Shown in pieces: positions 27,867 to 38,571 of a stretch of DNA of 64,000 nucleotides. A model generated the notes under the pieces. It ran no database searches and was not told where the DNA came from. It was given only the letters and a program-made list of their open reading frames with translations. This stretch comes from Phylloscopus collybita (taxonomy: Eukaryota; Chordata; Aves; Passeriformes; Phylloscopidae): NCBI GenBank assembly GCA_027886175.1, contig JAJNNQ010000075.1, forward strand, positions 57,101,001-57,165,000, given 5' to 3'. Within the stretch, counting starts at the first letter, position 1; every line of letters begins with the position of its first letter. The position numbers and the translations under genes were made by a program.

Positions 27867-29559
27867 ACAAAGTTTTCTGACAGGCTTTGTGTACCACCAG
27901 CATTTTGGGCAGGTTTCTGTATGGCACTATTCATTTTTGTTTGACACTGATGTATAAAGTCTATGATGTTCTCTACATGACTCCTCTTGGTGTTTCTTCA
28001 AAAGTGTGCTCTGAGGCCAATACACTCCTGAACAAAGAAATTGTCTTTCCACCACCTCTTTCAGTGATGCATCAATAAGAGATGGGAAGAGAGAAATAAG
28101 AGACTTAGACAAAACAGAAAAATAAAATAGCATGACCCAAACATCAGTCGTTGTCATTTTCCACTTGAAAAATGATAAATTACAACAGCTATGAATGCAG
28201 AAATTTGCCATATTTAAATTCATTTTAGGTCATCCAGGATTTAAAAAAAAAAAAGTAAAAAGAAACAAAATAAATATGTTTCAACTGGTCAATTAATTTA
28301 AGTGAAAATTAATCATAATAATTATTTTACATTAAAAAGAATATTTACATTTCCTTTCTCCAGAGTATGCTTTCATATTTCATTATTCAATAGATTATCC
28401 TCTAAGACTTTCTTACACAATCAAGAGTTTATTCCCCAAACACAGCATGAGTACAGTATCAATAGTTAGTCTGCTTTTCTAGACAACCTCAATTGCCTAT
28501 AAACAAGTCTGAATGTAATTCAGGTTGTGTTTTCCTCATCTGATCTCAGATATGGACTTTATGTTGTATGATTTGTCCTTTATAATCTGATATTGCTTAT
28601 TCTAAGAAGGGCAACATAGACAATGTATCAAATTCATATGTTCTTTTTCCTCTTCTTCCTCTCTATCACTTCTCCTCAGCAGAAAATATCAAACAGCATC
28701 CAATAAATAGTGTAAAATCTAGTTTAGGCCCTACAGCACAAAAGTGACCTCTAGACTTCTGCTACCCACACACAAATTTTAATGACCTGTAAAGCAAAAG
28801 AAGTGGGATGAAAAACTCAAGCATGGTGACTGAAATACTTTCTCAGTGTTCACAGATCTTGATGTAGTCTAAGATTAAAAAAAAAGAAACCATACCCATC
28901 AAACAAAAAAACTGCCATGGTATATGCATTCCACCTTTTTCTCTGGTATTGAAAAAGTAGCAAAGTAAATGTGTTATACCAGACTTCAGTACCCAGACTG
29001 CTTCCCCTCAGACACAGCCCCTTGCTTCAGGGTGCTTTTTCCCATCTGAATTTCATGAGGGATCTGGAAACTGAAAGCAGTCTCAGAGTCTGTAAATACT
29101 GCATTCTATGAGAAAAAAAAAACAACCCTATATATAGCTCATCGACACAGGCAAGCCACTGCCTCTGCCTCAAGCCCCTTCACAGTGCCAGGTTCCCATT
29201 TCACCTTCTATCTGAGCACAGTGGGAACTATCACTTGCTCTGCCACAAAGAGCAGTTTGGACAAGAGAAAACAACCTGGTAAAGCACTAAGCAGTGCCTT
29301 ATGACTCTTGTTTTATGCCATTTAACTCAAAATCCAGCATATGAGCTGCCAATTCAGTAGTTTGGAAGGCTTCTTGGCTTTATTGTGTCAAACGTATTTC
29401 TAGGTTCCCCGATATATATATATATTATACATAAATATTTGAGTCAGCATGGTTGGAGTTCTGCCCAAACAGTTGTAAAAGCAATTACAGCATTTAAAGT
29501 CAATGTAAGGACTAGCATATTAATATTGTGGCACATCTTAACCTTTTCTTCTAATGCTC

Positions 29560-30217
29560 TGTTTTTTGGCGTGCCTTTAAGGCTTTCAAGGTGATCCCTC
29601 TTTTAGGGGTTTTTCCTCTCTCCCCCAGGGTAGGTTTTTCCCAGCCAACCCTGAAGGAATGATTATAATACACAGGGTTTACCAAGCAACCTGAGATTTT
29701 GCAGGGGTTGGCCATTGAAGGAATTGGCCAGGGCAGAGAGGGCCCACCTCTCCTCACAGGTGATTTGACCTTCAGGCTGCCCTTTAGCCCTCAGGTCACG
29801 CCCTGTCCCTTTCTGACAGGCAGGCTGTGTGCCTTCCCACCCCCATCCCCCTCTCCCAGGTAAAAACCCAGGACAGGCACATGGTCTGGGTTCTGGTCAG
29901 GGAAATCATATGGTGCAGAACTGGTGCTACTCTGGAATAAAATCTCTGGACAAGACTCCTAAGCAGATCCGTTTCCTTCTTCCGCCGATTCTTCCAACCT
30001 CTCTGAAGGAGCCACGCAGGATTCATCTTGCTACGTTTATCTTGCCCCTGCACCCTGGGTCCTACCCTGCCTGAAACAAGCCTAGACTTGTCTGAGGGGT
30101 CTGTGCCTATGTTGGGGTGCAAGGAGAGTATCCTTTTGGGACAAACCACGAGGCTGCTCTCCTGGCACAGCTACCACACAGACCCCACAAAATAGCAGTG
30201 ATTAATTTGCTGTGACA
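29560..30217 (+). mobile_element. Probable ERV solo LTR, plus orientation
   Basis: A 0.65-kb block clearly richer in G+C than its surroundings, with LTR-like composition. It contains a polyadenylation signal AATAAA at 29936-29941, followed by TCTCTGGACAAGACTCC and a C-rich U5-like region. Candidate ends TGTTTT...GTGACA are flanked by GCTC on both sides (29556-29559 and 30218-30221). With many possible end pairs, a 4-bp match is easily found by chance, so the borders are tentative. The signal region AATAAAATCTCTGGA is similar to the one in the probable LTR at 36.1-36.6 kb. Several 70-117-codon frames here are artefacts of GC content. An alternative is unique regulatory sequence, but a retroviral LTR fits better. 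Confidence 0.5.
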
Positions 30218-30893
30218 GCTCTGAAACCCAAGCTCCTTCCTAAAGTAAGAGACACCACCACTTATTTGGATTAAGGTTCAACAGTCCACAATTCAAAAAC
30301 AGATGAGAAACTCAGAACAGGGAGCTAATGTGGTTCCAGTGCAAGGTGAGTGGGTAAAGCACCTTCTACCCAGAGGTCACCAACACATCATAACACAGCT
30401 GAGAGCTCTCACTTCCACAACAGCTGCTTGATGCAGCGTGTGAGATGAGTTCCTAGTGGACAGTTACATGTATCATTTAAAGCAACATAAATTTCTCACA
30501 ATTGCCACTAATTGGCTCCCTTCTTAGCAATTTCAGCAGTGAGGCTGTGGATCTCAAAGCCACTGAGATTAAGGAGTTATCTAATCCCCAGAAGTGCTCA
30601 ATCCAGATCAGGGAATACAGTAAAAGGTGAAGTGAAAAGCAGCTTGCACTGGTGCTGTCTGTGCTGTCCATCTTCTTGGGGTAATTGAGGTCCTCATTTT
30701 CTAAGGCTGTCACTCTGACATCTTCCATCAGCAGCAACATTCACTCGATCTTTGCATTTCGTTTTGTTAAGAGGAGAGAAGGTGCAGGAAGGATAAACGG
30801 AAAAATAAACCTTGCGGAATGAAATTATGCACTTCAGGATAGTAATCTTATTTACATCTGAAAACTGATTGAACCCCAAATTTGCAGTGCCTT

Positions 30894-30948
<55 letters not shown>
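30894..30948. repeat. (AAC)n trinucleotide repeat, about 18 units
   Basis: Fifty-five bases of pure AAC with no interruption. On the minus strand it translates as a Leu run, which is not a real protein. A pure tract of this length is likely to vary in length between individuals. Confidence 0.95.
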
Positions 30949-31425
30949 GTAAGTTTCTAGTTGTTTGAGTACATGAAGACAAACAGCACAGTGGTACTAT
31001 TGCCTTTGAATACTTGTTCACTGAGACTTTTTTCCAAAGCCAGATTGAATGCAGCTTCAAAATGAGTTATATGAGACACAGAATAATCATGCCTACTCCT
31101 TTATTACATGAAATTATGTAATTAAAACAAAAAGACTCTTCTGTGAATGAAGTCATTCCTTTCCCAGTAGTGGTATTTCTTCATGTTACTGAGATGGTAA
31201 AAAGAGAATTGTAATTAATCCACTGTCCCTTTTATCAAGACCAATAAACAGAGAGCAATAAAATATAATCTGATTGTGCCATTATCTCAAATGAATATTT
31301 TATCATCTGCTAGCAACTAAATAATAAATTATTTTTCAACAGCTTTTTAATAAGATGAGAGATGATCAGTGCATGCTATGAAATGTTTTAATACCCAGTT
31401 TGAATAATCAGTCTGTTTTCTGTGG

Positions 31426-31450
31426 AAAAAAAAAAAAAAAAAAAAAAAAA
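31426..31450. repeat. Poly(A) run of 25 bases
   Basis: An uninterrupted A tract followed by GG. No retroelement body was recognised upstream. Confidence 0.85.
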
Positions 31451-34400
31451 GGATGGCTTTTTTTCTGGAAAACCACAAAAAATTTGAGACCTACAAGGAT
31501 TAAAAAGAAAGTGATTTTCTCAGGAGAAAACTCAAAAGTTCTTAAATTTTGGACATTGAATTTCACTTTCAGGTGGTATCAGGAGAAGTCATTTCACCAA
31601 TTGCAGATGGGTCCCCTATTAACATCAATCTGCAATGAGGTATTCATCTCAGTAGTCAGTATTTGTAATGACCTTCATGTGAGCAATCACAAATTTGGAG
31701 GTTATAAATTTGCATTAATGTGGATTTCTTGTCAAGCACAAATGCTACCAGTCCTTTTTAATGCTAGAATAAGAGATATACTTGGCACTAATTTTTAGTT
31801 CATTTTCTCCACTTCGCATTAAGTCTGAAGGTGCTCATTTTTAATGCGCTTCTGGAACACTAAGCATACTGAATTAATAGCAAAATAATAACACTACTAT
31901 TAATACAATCAATATCAACACAGGAAACTACAGAATGGATGCATCTCATTTTCCAGTCTTCCCAGGTTTTTTCAATTAGTTTTTCTCTTTTTTTAGTAGG
32001 CAAAGAACTTTAAAAATTGTTACTAAACCCATCTTTCCTGGAAAAAATTTACAGCTGCTTAATCACCTTGTAACTGGTACTGTATATATGAGATGGATTT
32101 CAGGGACAAGTAGAAATAGAATATTTTCACTTGGAAAACAGCGTGTATTCAAAGCATTATAAAATCTTGCTCACATCTGAGATAAACTGGCATAATTTTG
32201 TTCCCTTTCTCTAAGCTAGCTCTATTCTGCCATGAGTACATAAAAGCTGGTTTTGCCATCCATATGTCTGACTACCGACACACATGTGAGCACATTTGAA
32301 TGGTAGAGCAGTGTGCTCTCCCTCCAGTAAGATGATTGCTTACAAGTGCTGGACTTAAAAATCACATTGACAAATGCAGACCCTTTGGATTTCTGTTGTA
32401 AGGAGCAATGACAGCTTAGGCATGAATGTCTTTTGCAAACAAAAGTGCTACAAAATGAACAAACATATCTGATAATAGTAAAAAACTCTACTTTGCAAGT
32501 ATATTTACAAACCCTACAAATATTTCTCTTATGAACAGATGAGGTTATTAGTTTTTAACACTTGCACAGTTCTTGTCATGTTTGAAGCACTCTACAAGAA
32601 TTAAATAATCAATTTTTCCACCCTTCAGGTGAGTTGTGAAGTATCAAAACTGGAGCTTGGTAACCACAGGCATTTCAACCTGCCACTATTCCATTGCCAG
32701 AGAGATAAAGACAGAGAGAAATAATTTCAGCTAATAAAAGTTTGGTTTCTAGTACCAACACACGGGTAATGCTTAAGAAAAATTGCTAAGTATCACTTTT
32801 TCCTCAGGACTGCTCAGCATTCTAGTAGATCTCATCACTTCTGAGCACCTCACTGAGCATTTTGCTTAATAGTACTGAAGCATTAGGCTTAATAAGAAAC
32901 TTTTCCGCACACATTCTCTAAAACAGTTCCTCAACTGTAAAGTGACTTTCTATTTGTCTTGAAAGGACACGAGAGCTTGAAGTACATTGTAAAATTTTTT
33001 TCTATGTCTGCTTCAATACATTATTTTAGCTGATACATGATATCATGAAACAAAAATAACATCAACCAGAAGAATGCTTAAAATTTTCTTGAACTGCAGA
33101 GCAGGTTTCATCTTTTGCAGACCAAGAAGCCACCTAGGTGTTACATAAAATACTATGGCTTTATTTTTTTCTGTGTGTATGCTTGCATGCATATCTGGTT
33201 TCCAACAGCTGGAATATTGGAATCCTGAGAAATTATACAATGTGATAAACATTGTATCAAATGATGAAATTTAGTCTAATGATTCATAACATTTCTAAAC
33301 ACTGTACTACAATGTAGAACTTTTTTAGTATAAATATGCGGATATATCACCTCATATAATCAGACATGACAGGTCCATATAAATGTGATTATCTCAAGTG
33401 AGCCAGATATTTAATGAGCAAGATTTAGTTGCCATTGGAAAGGAGGATTCTGTAGGAGAGATAGAACCACTTTCTATCACTGTGCTCGTATATGAGCTTT
33501 TATATACCTTTTTCATTTAATTTCTGTAATACACATTTAAAAGGAAACAAATACTTAGCAAAACCATGAAACAAATAAAATAAAGTAAAATATTTTAAAT
33601 ATAAAATAAAAAATGTAAAAATATTACCAGATTCTCTAGCTTCCACCTTGTTGCAATCACTGTATATATGGCCATAATTACAGTGTTACAAGAACCCTTG
33701 TAGGGACATTCAATAAATGACTACTGTAGCAGGTTTTTTCAACCTGTCATAACTTCATTGCTCCCTTTTAACAAATCAAAAAAAAATTATATATAATATA
33801 GATGATAAAGTAATAATTGATGCATTTCCATGCTATGAAACCTTTGCCAGGTGCTTCAGAGACAGTACTTATAAACTAGTTGTAGAACCAATTTAGGACA
33901 GGATAAAACAAGCTGCCAAATGTACAATACACATCATTTACATTTAATCCATAGCTACAATCTCACTTTCATTTCTTTACTGACACCTCAGGGTGCTGGC
34001 ATAGAGTAAAACTATGAGATGTTAAAAGAAATACATTACTATTTGGGCCAGAAATAATTCACTTTTTCTATTAAGAACTTCACACATTCAGGAACACTAC
34101 AAGGTTATACAAAGGCAGATTCCAAACACTGATAAATTATGTGTGTTTCTCATACAAGCTGCTTGAGGACAGAGCAAGAAAATGCCTGTATGGAATACAA
34201 ATGCTTTGTGAATCAGAATCACTGAGGATATTTTAAAGAAATATCAATGACATGCTTGCTTGTTCTGTTATAAAATCTTGTATCAAGGTGAAAATATACA
34301 TACCTCTTCAAAATTCTTCACAATGAGTTTTTCTATGCCTTCCCCAAATTCCCCTATAAATAATAGATTTCAACTACATCTAAAAACATCTATTTGAAGG

Positions 34401-36141
34401 TGCACTAGTAAGATAACAGTTGTGTGGTTTCACCACAGATAATTGCTGAGCCGCTACTTTTCTGCTGAATATATGCAGGTTGTTTCAGTACAAATATGTT
34501 TGGTTTTTAGTCAAAATACAGTATTGTCACAAGTAGTGAGTTAGCTGGAAAACATTAACATTGTGATTAATTCATTGTGTCTGATTCATTGTTTCAGCAA
34601 GTCTGTCTTCTGCAGAACGAAATGATTTAGAGATGCTAAATTGAGGATAAAAAGGACCAAAGGATACAAAATTTAATTTAGAGCACTAACAGATTAATAC
34701 CCTGCACAAAAAAACCCCCATCAGATTCCCTGATTAAATGCTGATTTCAACTTGTTCAACACAAATAGGATCTGCACTGTATTAGCAAAGATTGAATTTT
34801 CTCAAACATGGATCATTGACACAGAAGACCATAACATCTTCTTTAAAAGCATTTTATGATCCATTTATGCAACATGAGAGCAATTACAGACAAATTCTGC
34901 CAGCATGGCTACTTTCTATGCACATTATATTCTAATGCCAAAAAAAAAACCCAACGGAGTTCACTAGAAGGAAAGAAACACCATGTGTTTAACAATGTCA
35001 TGTTTCCACAACTAAATCTAGTTTTCTTGTTTGTCATTAATACTGTTACTATGTAAATTCTAAGTATTGAAAGTAAAGAGAAGGGGAAAAGAAAATGAAA
35101 TGACACATCTATTGTAAATTATGATCTCAATTTTTCATCCTCCCCCTCCCATTCAAGAATTATAACCCCTCAAAAACAGAAGTTAAAAATTGAAAGTTGC
35201 AAAGCATTTTTTCAAACAGCTATTATTGACCAGAACACAGGCTCTGATGAGCATGATTTCCATGACTATCTACATAAAAAAGGTAAAATAACTGTCATTG
35301 TAATGTTTTAATTTCAAAATTTGACCAGCATTCCAGGGTCTCACCCAGTAGCTGCTTGATTTTGTACAGAAATGGCTTTATTTTCCTCCAGCAAGCACAC
35401 CTAAAGCACCCCAAAGCCAGAAGCTGTGTATTTTCACAGTATTGCACAGTATTTTCAGTATTTTGGTGGAACTAAAGTAAATCATAAATGTTTAGGCTTA
35501 TCCTGGTTCATAGACAAAAAATACCAAGAGGTTGCCAGCTGTGATGTATAAAGTGGATGGATGGATGGAAATTTAAGAGGGTACCATAAAAGCTCTTCAC
35601 TCTGATAAACAGCAGAATAACCTTCAGAAGATTTATCAAGACAAATTTTAAATGTAGTAAGGCACAGTTTTGTAGCATTAAGGGCAGTTAAGCAGCACAA
35701 AAAAAAAAAAATCTAAAAGGGCTGTAAATCTTCTTATCACACATACAGATCTAACTCTTTTGTTTCTGTAGAAAAAAAAACAAGAATCGTTTATGCTGTG
35801 AGATTTGATGCAAGTGATTTGGTTTTTAATTTACACAACTACATAATTCTTGAGAAGAGGGAGGTGCTCTGAATTGTCTTCTGTGGAGCCTTATCTTCCC
35901 TTACTGACTGCGAGAGGGGAGGTCGTGGGGAGGGCAACCGTCCCTTACATTTAGTTGCAAAGACATGAATATTTCTCCTTCATCCCTGCCTCCTGTGCTG
36001 AAAAATGTTCTGGTCAAGCCAAACTACTTTCAGACCTGGAACAATATTATGGGGACAGGGGGTGCCCAGGGGAGAGCATATGAGCAGAGGTCAGCATTTC
36101 TCTGCCATAGGTACTCACTGTGACCAGGGAGCAGGAAATAC

Positions 36142-36581
36142 TGACATTGCAAATGGGAATGCTAGGGATCTCTGATACTGTGCTGAGAGCCCAAAGTACC
36201 TTTTAGCTTTGTTACCACCCTGAAACAAAGCTCTAGGTACTGGTTGCCCAAAGGTGTTTTCCAGAGATTTATTTCTGCTTATCTTGATCACCAGCTCCAT
36301 GGAGCTCAGCAACAGCCATGCTCACCAGCACATGAGCTGCCAAAAATAAAGAAACAATAAAAAATGCATTATAATTATTCCAATAAATTACTTGGACAGA
36401 ACACAGAATCTTCCCCAAGTCCATTACTGCAGTAATTATCTCCAGGTCCATTACTGTCATGGTAATTGAGTATAATTTAGGGGATTTAAGTGTAATTTGA
36501 AAGATTTGAGAATAATTTGGGGGATTTAAGGGAGCCATAAGGTTAAGCTGTGGGCTAAGTGAAACCTGCAGACAAGGGACA
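36142..36581 (-). mobile_element. Probable ERV solo LTR, minus orientation
   Basis: A candidate 440-bp LTR with ends TGACATTGC...AAGGGACA and a possible 4-bp target duplication ATAC (36138-36141 and 36582-36585). On the minus strand it begins TGTCCCTTGTCTGCAGG. It carries AATAAATCTCTGGA (AATAAA is the complement of 36268-36273) and ends about 125 bp downstream, a normal R-U5 length. Size and duplication length resemble the element at 12.77 kb. An internal A+T-rich part (about 36472-36531) has three degenerate copies of a roughly 20-bp unit built on TAATTTGGGGGATTTAAG. Frames of 65 and 89 codons here look incidental. Without a second copy in the window, family and borders are unproven. Confidence 0.5.
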
Positions 36582-37131
36582 ATACTTGAAGAACTTAATC
36601 ACCATCCATCTTGTTCCCAGAGTGTGAGGATGCAGCCAGAACTTGGCACCAAGAAGGGGAACACCAGCAGAGCTATGGTGCAATCCTCAGAAGTCATACA
36701 GAGTTTTGGGGATAATTTTCCATCTCCCTCTGCATCCAGCAACAGTTTCTGGCAGTTAATGTCTCTGGTATTACCCACCCTAACATAAATATGGAGATGG
36801 GCGAGATCACTTGATATTGTCTGTCCAAGGTCATCCTTCACTGTCCTTTGCAACTGATTCTTAGGTCACTTCTGAATTGGTTCTTCATTACATAAAATAA
36901 TGATGATAGTTAGAGGTACTATGCTGTCTTTCTCCAAGCACAACACAATTTAGGGAGACCTCAGAGCAGGAATCCTTAGTGCAATGATTCCTATCCTAGT
37001 GTTTGCAAAACTGAGGTCACTATCTATTAGAGATGGCTTTTTCCACTCACACTTAACAGCTGTAGAGGAACATGATGCAAAATCACAACACCCTTCAAAA
37101 TAGTACAGTCATTCAAAAGAGCCAAACAATA

Positions 37132-37497
37132 CTATATAAATAACACAGTAAGTCAAAATAAATATTATAATAACTCAAAATAGTACAATCAATCAAAAAT
37201 ATCTGCTGTCTGACATCCACTTGATGGCTTCAACATCTCCAGGATTCTCTGGGTCATTCTCTTTATTCAACTGAATTTTCAGGATACAAGGTAAGTGACG
37301 ACAGCTTTTATCAGCTGTAGGCAGATTTTAAAGTATGCTCATGAATTTTTTTTCTCATTATTTGCTTCTCTTCCTTCCTTTAGGGCCATTGCCCACCATG
37401 GGAACACCTGTGGCTGTCCAGACTGTTGGTGTAGAGCAGCTGTCTCTAGGTCTTGGGGAGAAAGCTGCTCGCATGGTGGTCACCATTGCTCTTGTGG
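37132..37497 (+). other. Possible two-exon transcript start (unproven)
   Basis: A consistent set of weak signals lies here on the plus strand. There is a TATA-like CTATATAAAT at 37132-37141. A strong donor ACAAG|GTAAGT has its intron starting at 37291. A pyrimidine-rich tract and TTTAG acceptor end at 37383. The 114-base segment 37384-37497 is markedly GC-richer than its flanks, carries a near-ideal Kozak start CCCACCATGG (ATG at 37398) and ends at a plausible donor G|GTAAAA. The implied intron is 93 bp. From that ATG the segment reads open for 33 codons, but a second frame and the minus strand are also open. I recognise no protein family in any frame. It may be a lncRNA exon, an unknown short coding exon, or chance. 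Confidence 0.25.
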
Positions 37498-38238
37498 GTA
37501 AAAATATCATGATAAAGGGATGGAAAATCAATACTATGAACTTGAACAGTATATGTATCTATATGTACACACATATATAAATATAATTACTAGTAATGTT
37601 AGATTCATGTAAAAATATTTTTTTCAAAGTTATAGACATTCTGTTTTAACCGTGACACCAAGTAAGAGCAACTTGCCCTAAAAACTCCAAGTTGGGAGAC
37701 TGGGCATTTCACACATGGGAATTTCAGACAGATCCAATTTGGTGAAAAAAAGACCGAAAACCATGGAAAATTATAAAAGTTGTTTGTGGTAACTGTCCCT
37801 GGAGAACTCAGCATTTGGGACATTGGAATCCTAGTGGACCAATCTCTTTGTCGCACGGCAGAGGAAGCAAATGAAGTTGAAATCTCCCAGCACACTCTGC
37901 TTATTCCTTCACTGTTCTGGTAGCCTGGCTAACCCACAGAGCAGCTCCCAACACAGAATAGGAGGATTTAGCTGACTATCAGCAGGATCAGGGAATCCTT
38001 TTCACCCTGACCTATGAGTCATTTTTTGGCAAGGAATGATTAAATTCTTTCTTTATGAGAATCATCCACTCATGAACCTGTGACAGGTAACAACACCACT
38101 GGAGAGGCTGTGCCAGGTTTTGCTGCTGCTCAGAAAGATGTAAATGACTTAAAAAAAATTCCCCAGTAAGCACCTTGCTTTCTTAGCAAACATTAAGCTA
38201 GCCTGTGTAATGCCACAGTTTAATTACAGAGAAAACTT

Positions 38239-38290
38239 CATTGGTGTGCACTTGGGAAAATACATCTATTTTCCCAAGTGCACACCAATG
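38239..38290. repeat. Perfect 24-bp inverted repeat, 4-base loop
   Basis: The arm at 38239-38262 (starting CATTGGTGTGCACTTGGG) is exactly complementary to the arm at 38267-38290, separated by the loop CATC at 38263-38266. Beyond a small mismatch bubble the pairing resumes with GAGAAAA on the left and TTTTCTC on the right. No flanking duplication or transposase was seen. A 4-base loop is too small for a usual pre-miRNA. A replication template switch that copied one arm back is the simplest origin. Confidence 0.95.
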
Positions 38291-38328
38291 TTCACTATTT
38301 TCTCGGCAGAGAACTGGGTACAAGTGCC

Positions 38329-38361
38329 TAAAATAAAATAAAATAAAATAAAATAAAATAA
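38329..38361. repeat. (AAAAT)n short tandem repeat
   Basis: About six and a half pure AAAAT units, followed by degenerate AAGAT units to about 38390. Confidence 0.9.
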
Positions 38362-38539
38362 ACAAGATAAGATAAGATACAATAAAATAATTAAGAAAAA
38401 AAATTCTTTTGCCCAGATCTCAGAACAGAGTTTAAATGTATAAGGGAAAAGTTAATCTATCTAAGGTGCTCTGATGAAAAGGTGGACTACAATATGCAAA
38501 AAAAGCAGCTTTTAACCTGAGCAAGTAAAAATCTGAAGA

Positions 38540-38571
38540 ATGGATGGATGAATGAATGAATGAATGAATGA
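38540..38571. repeat. (GGAT)n-(GAAT)n tetranucleotide repeat
   Basis: Two GGAT-type units run into about five GAAT units. A simple repeat. Confidence 0.9.

Larger units (their letters stand above)
26151..29555. other. A+T-rich non-coding stretch, no gene seen
   Basis: I find no supported gene. It contains (TTAA)n at 27222-27244, a 49-base poly(A) run at 27814-27862, and a short tandem duplication of TTTAGACTATTTAAAA near 26.61-26.65 kb. The Phe-rich frames around 27.8 kb are only translations of the poly(A) run. Confidence 0.65.
30222..36137. other. A+T-rich non-coding stretch, no gene seen
   Basis: I find no supported gene. Apart from (AAC)n at 30.9 kb, a 25-base poly(A) at 31426-31450 and (GGAT)n at 35554-35568, it is unique A+T-rich sequence. 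A GC- and CpG-richer patch at about 35.87-36.12 kb, just left of the probable LTR, has no identifiable content. Confidence 0.65.
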
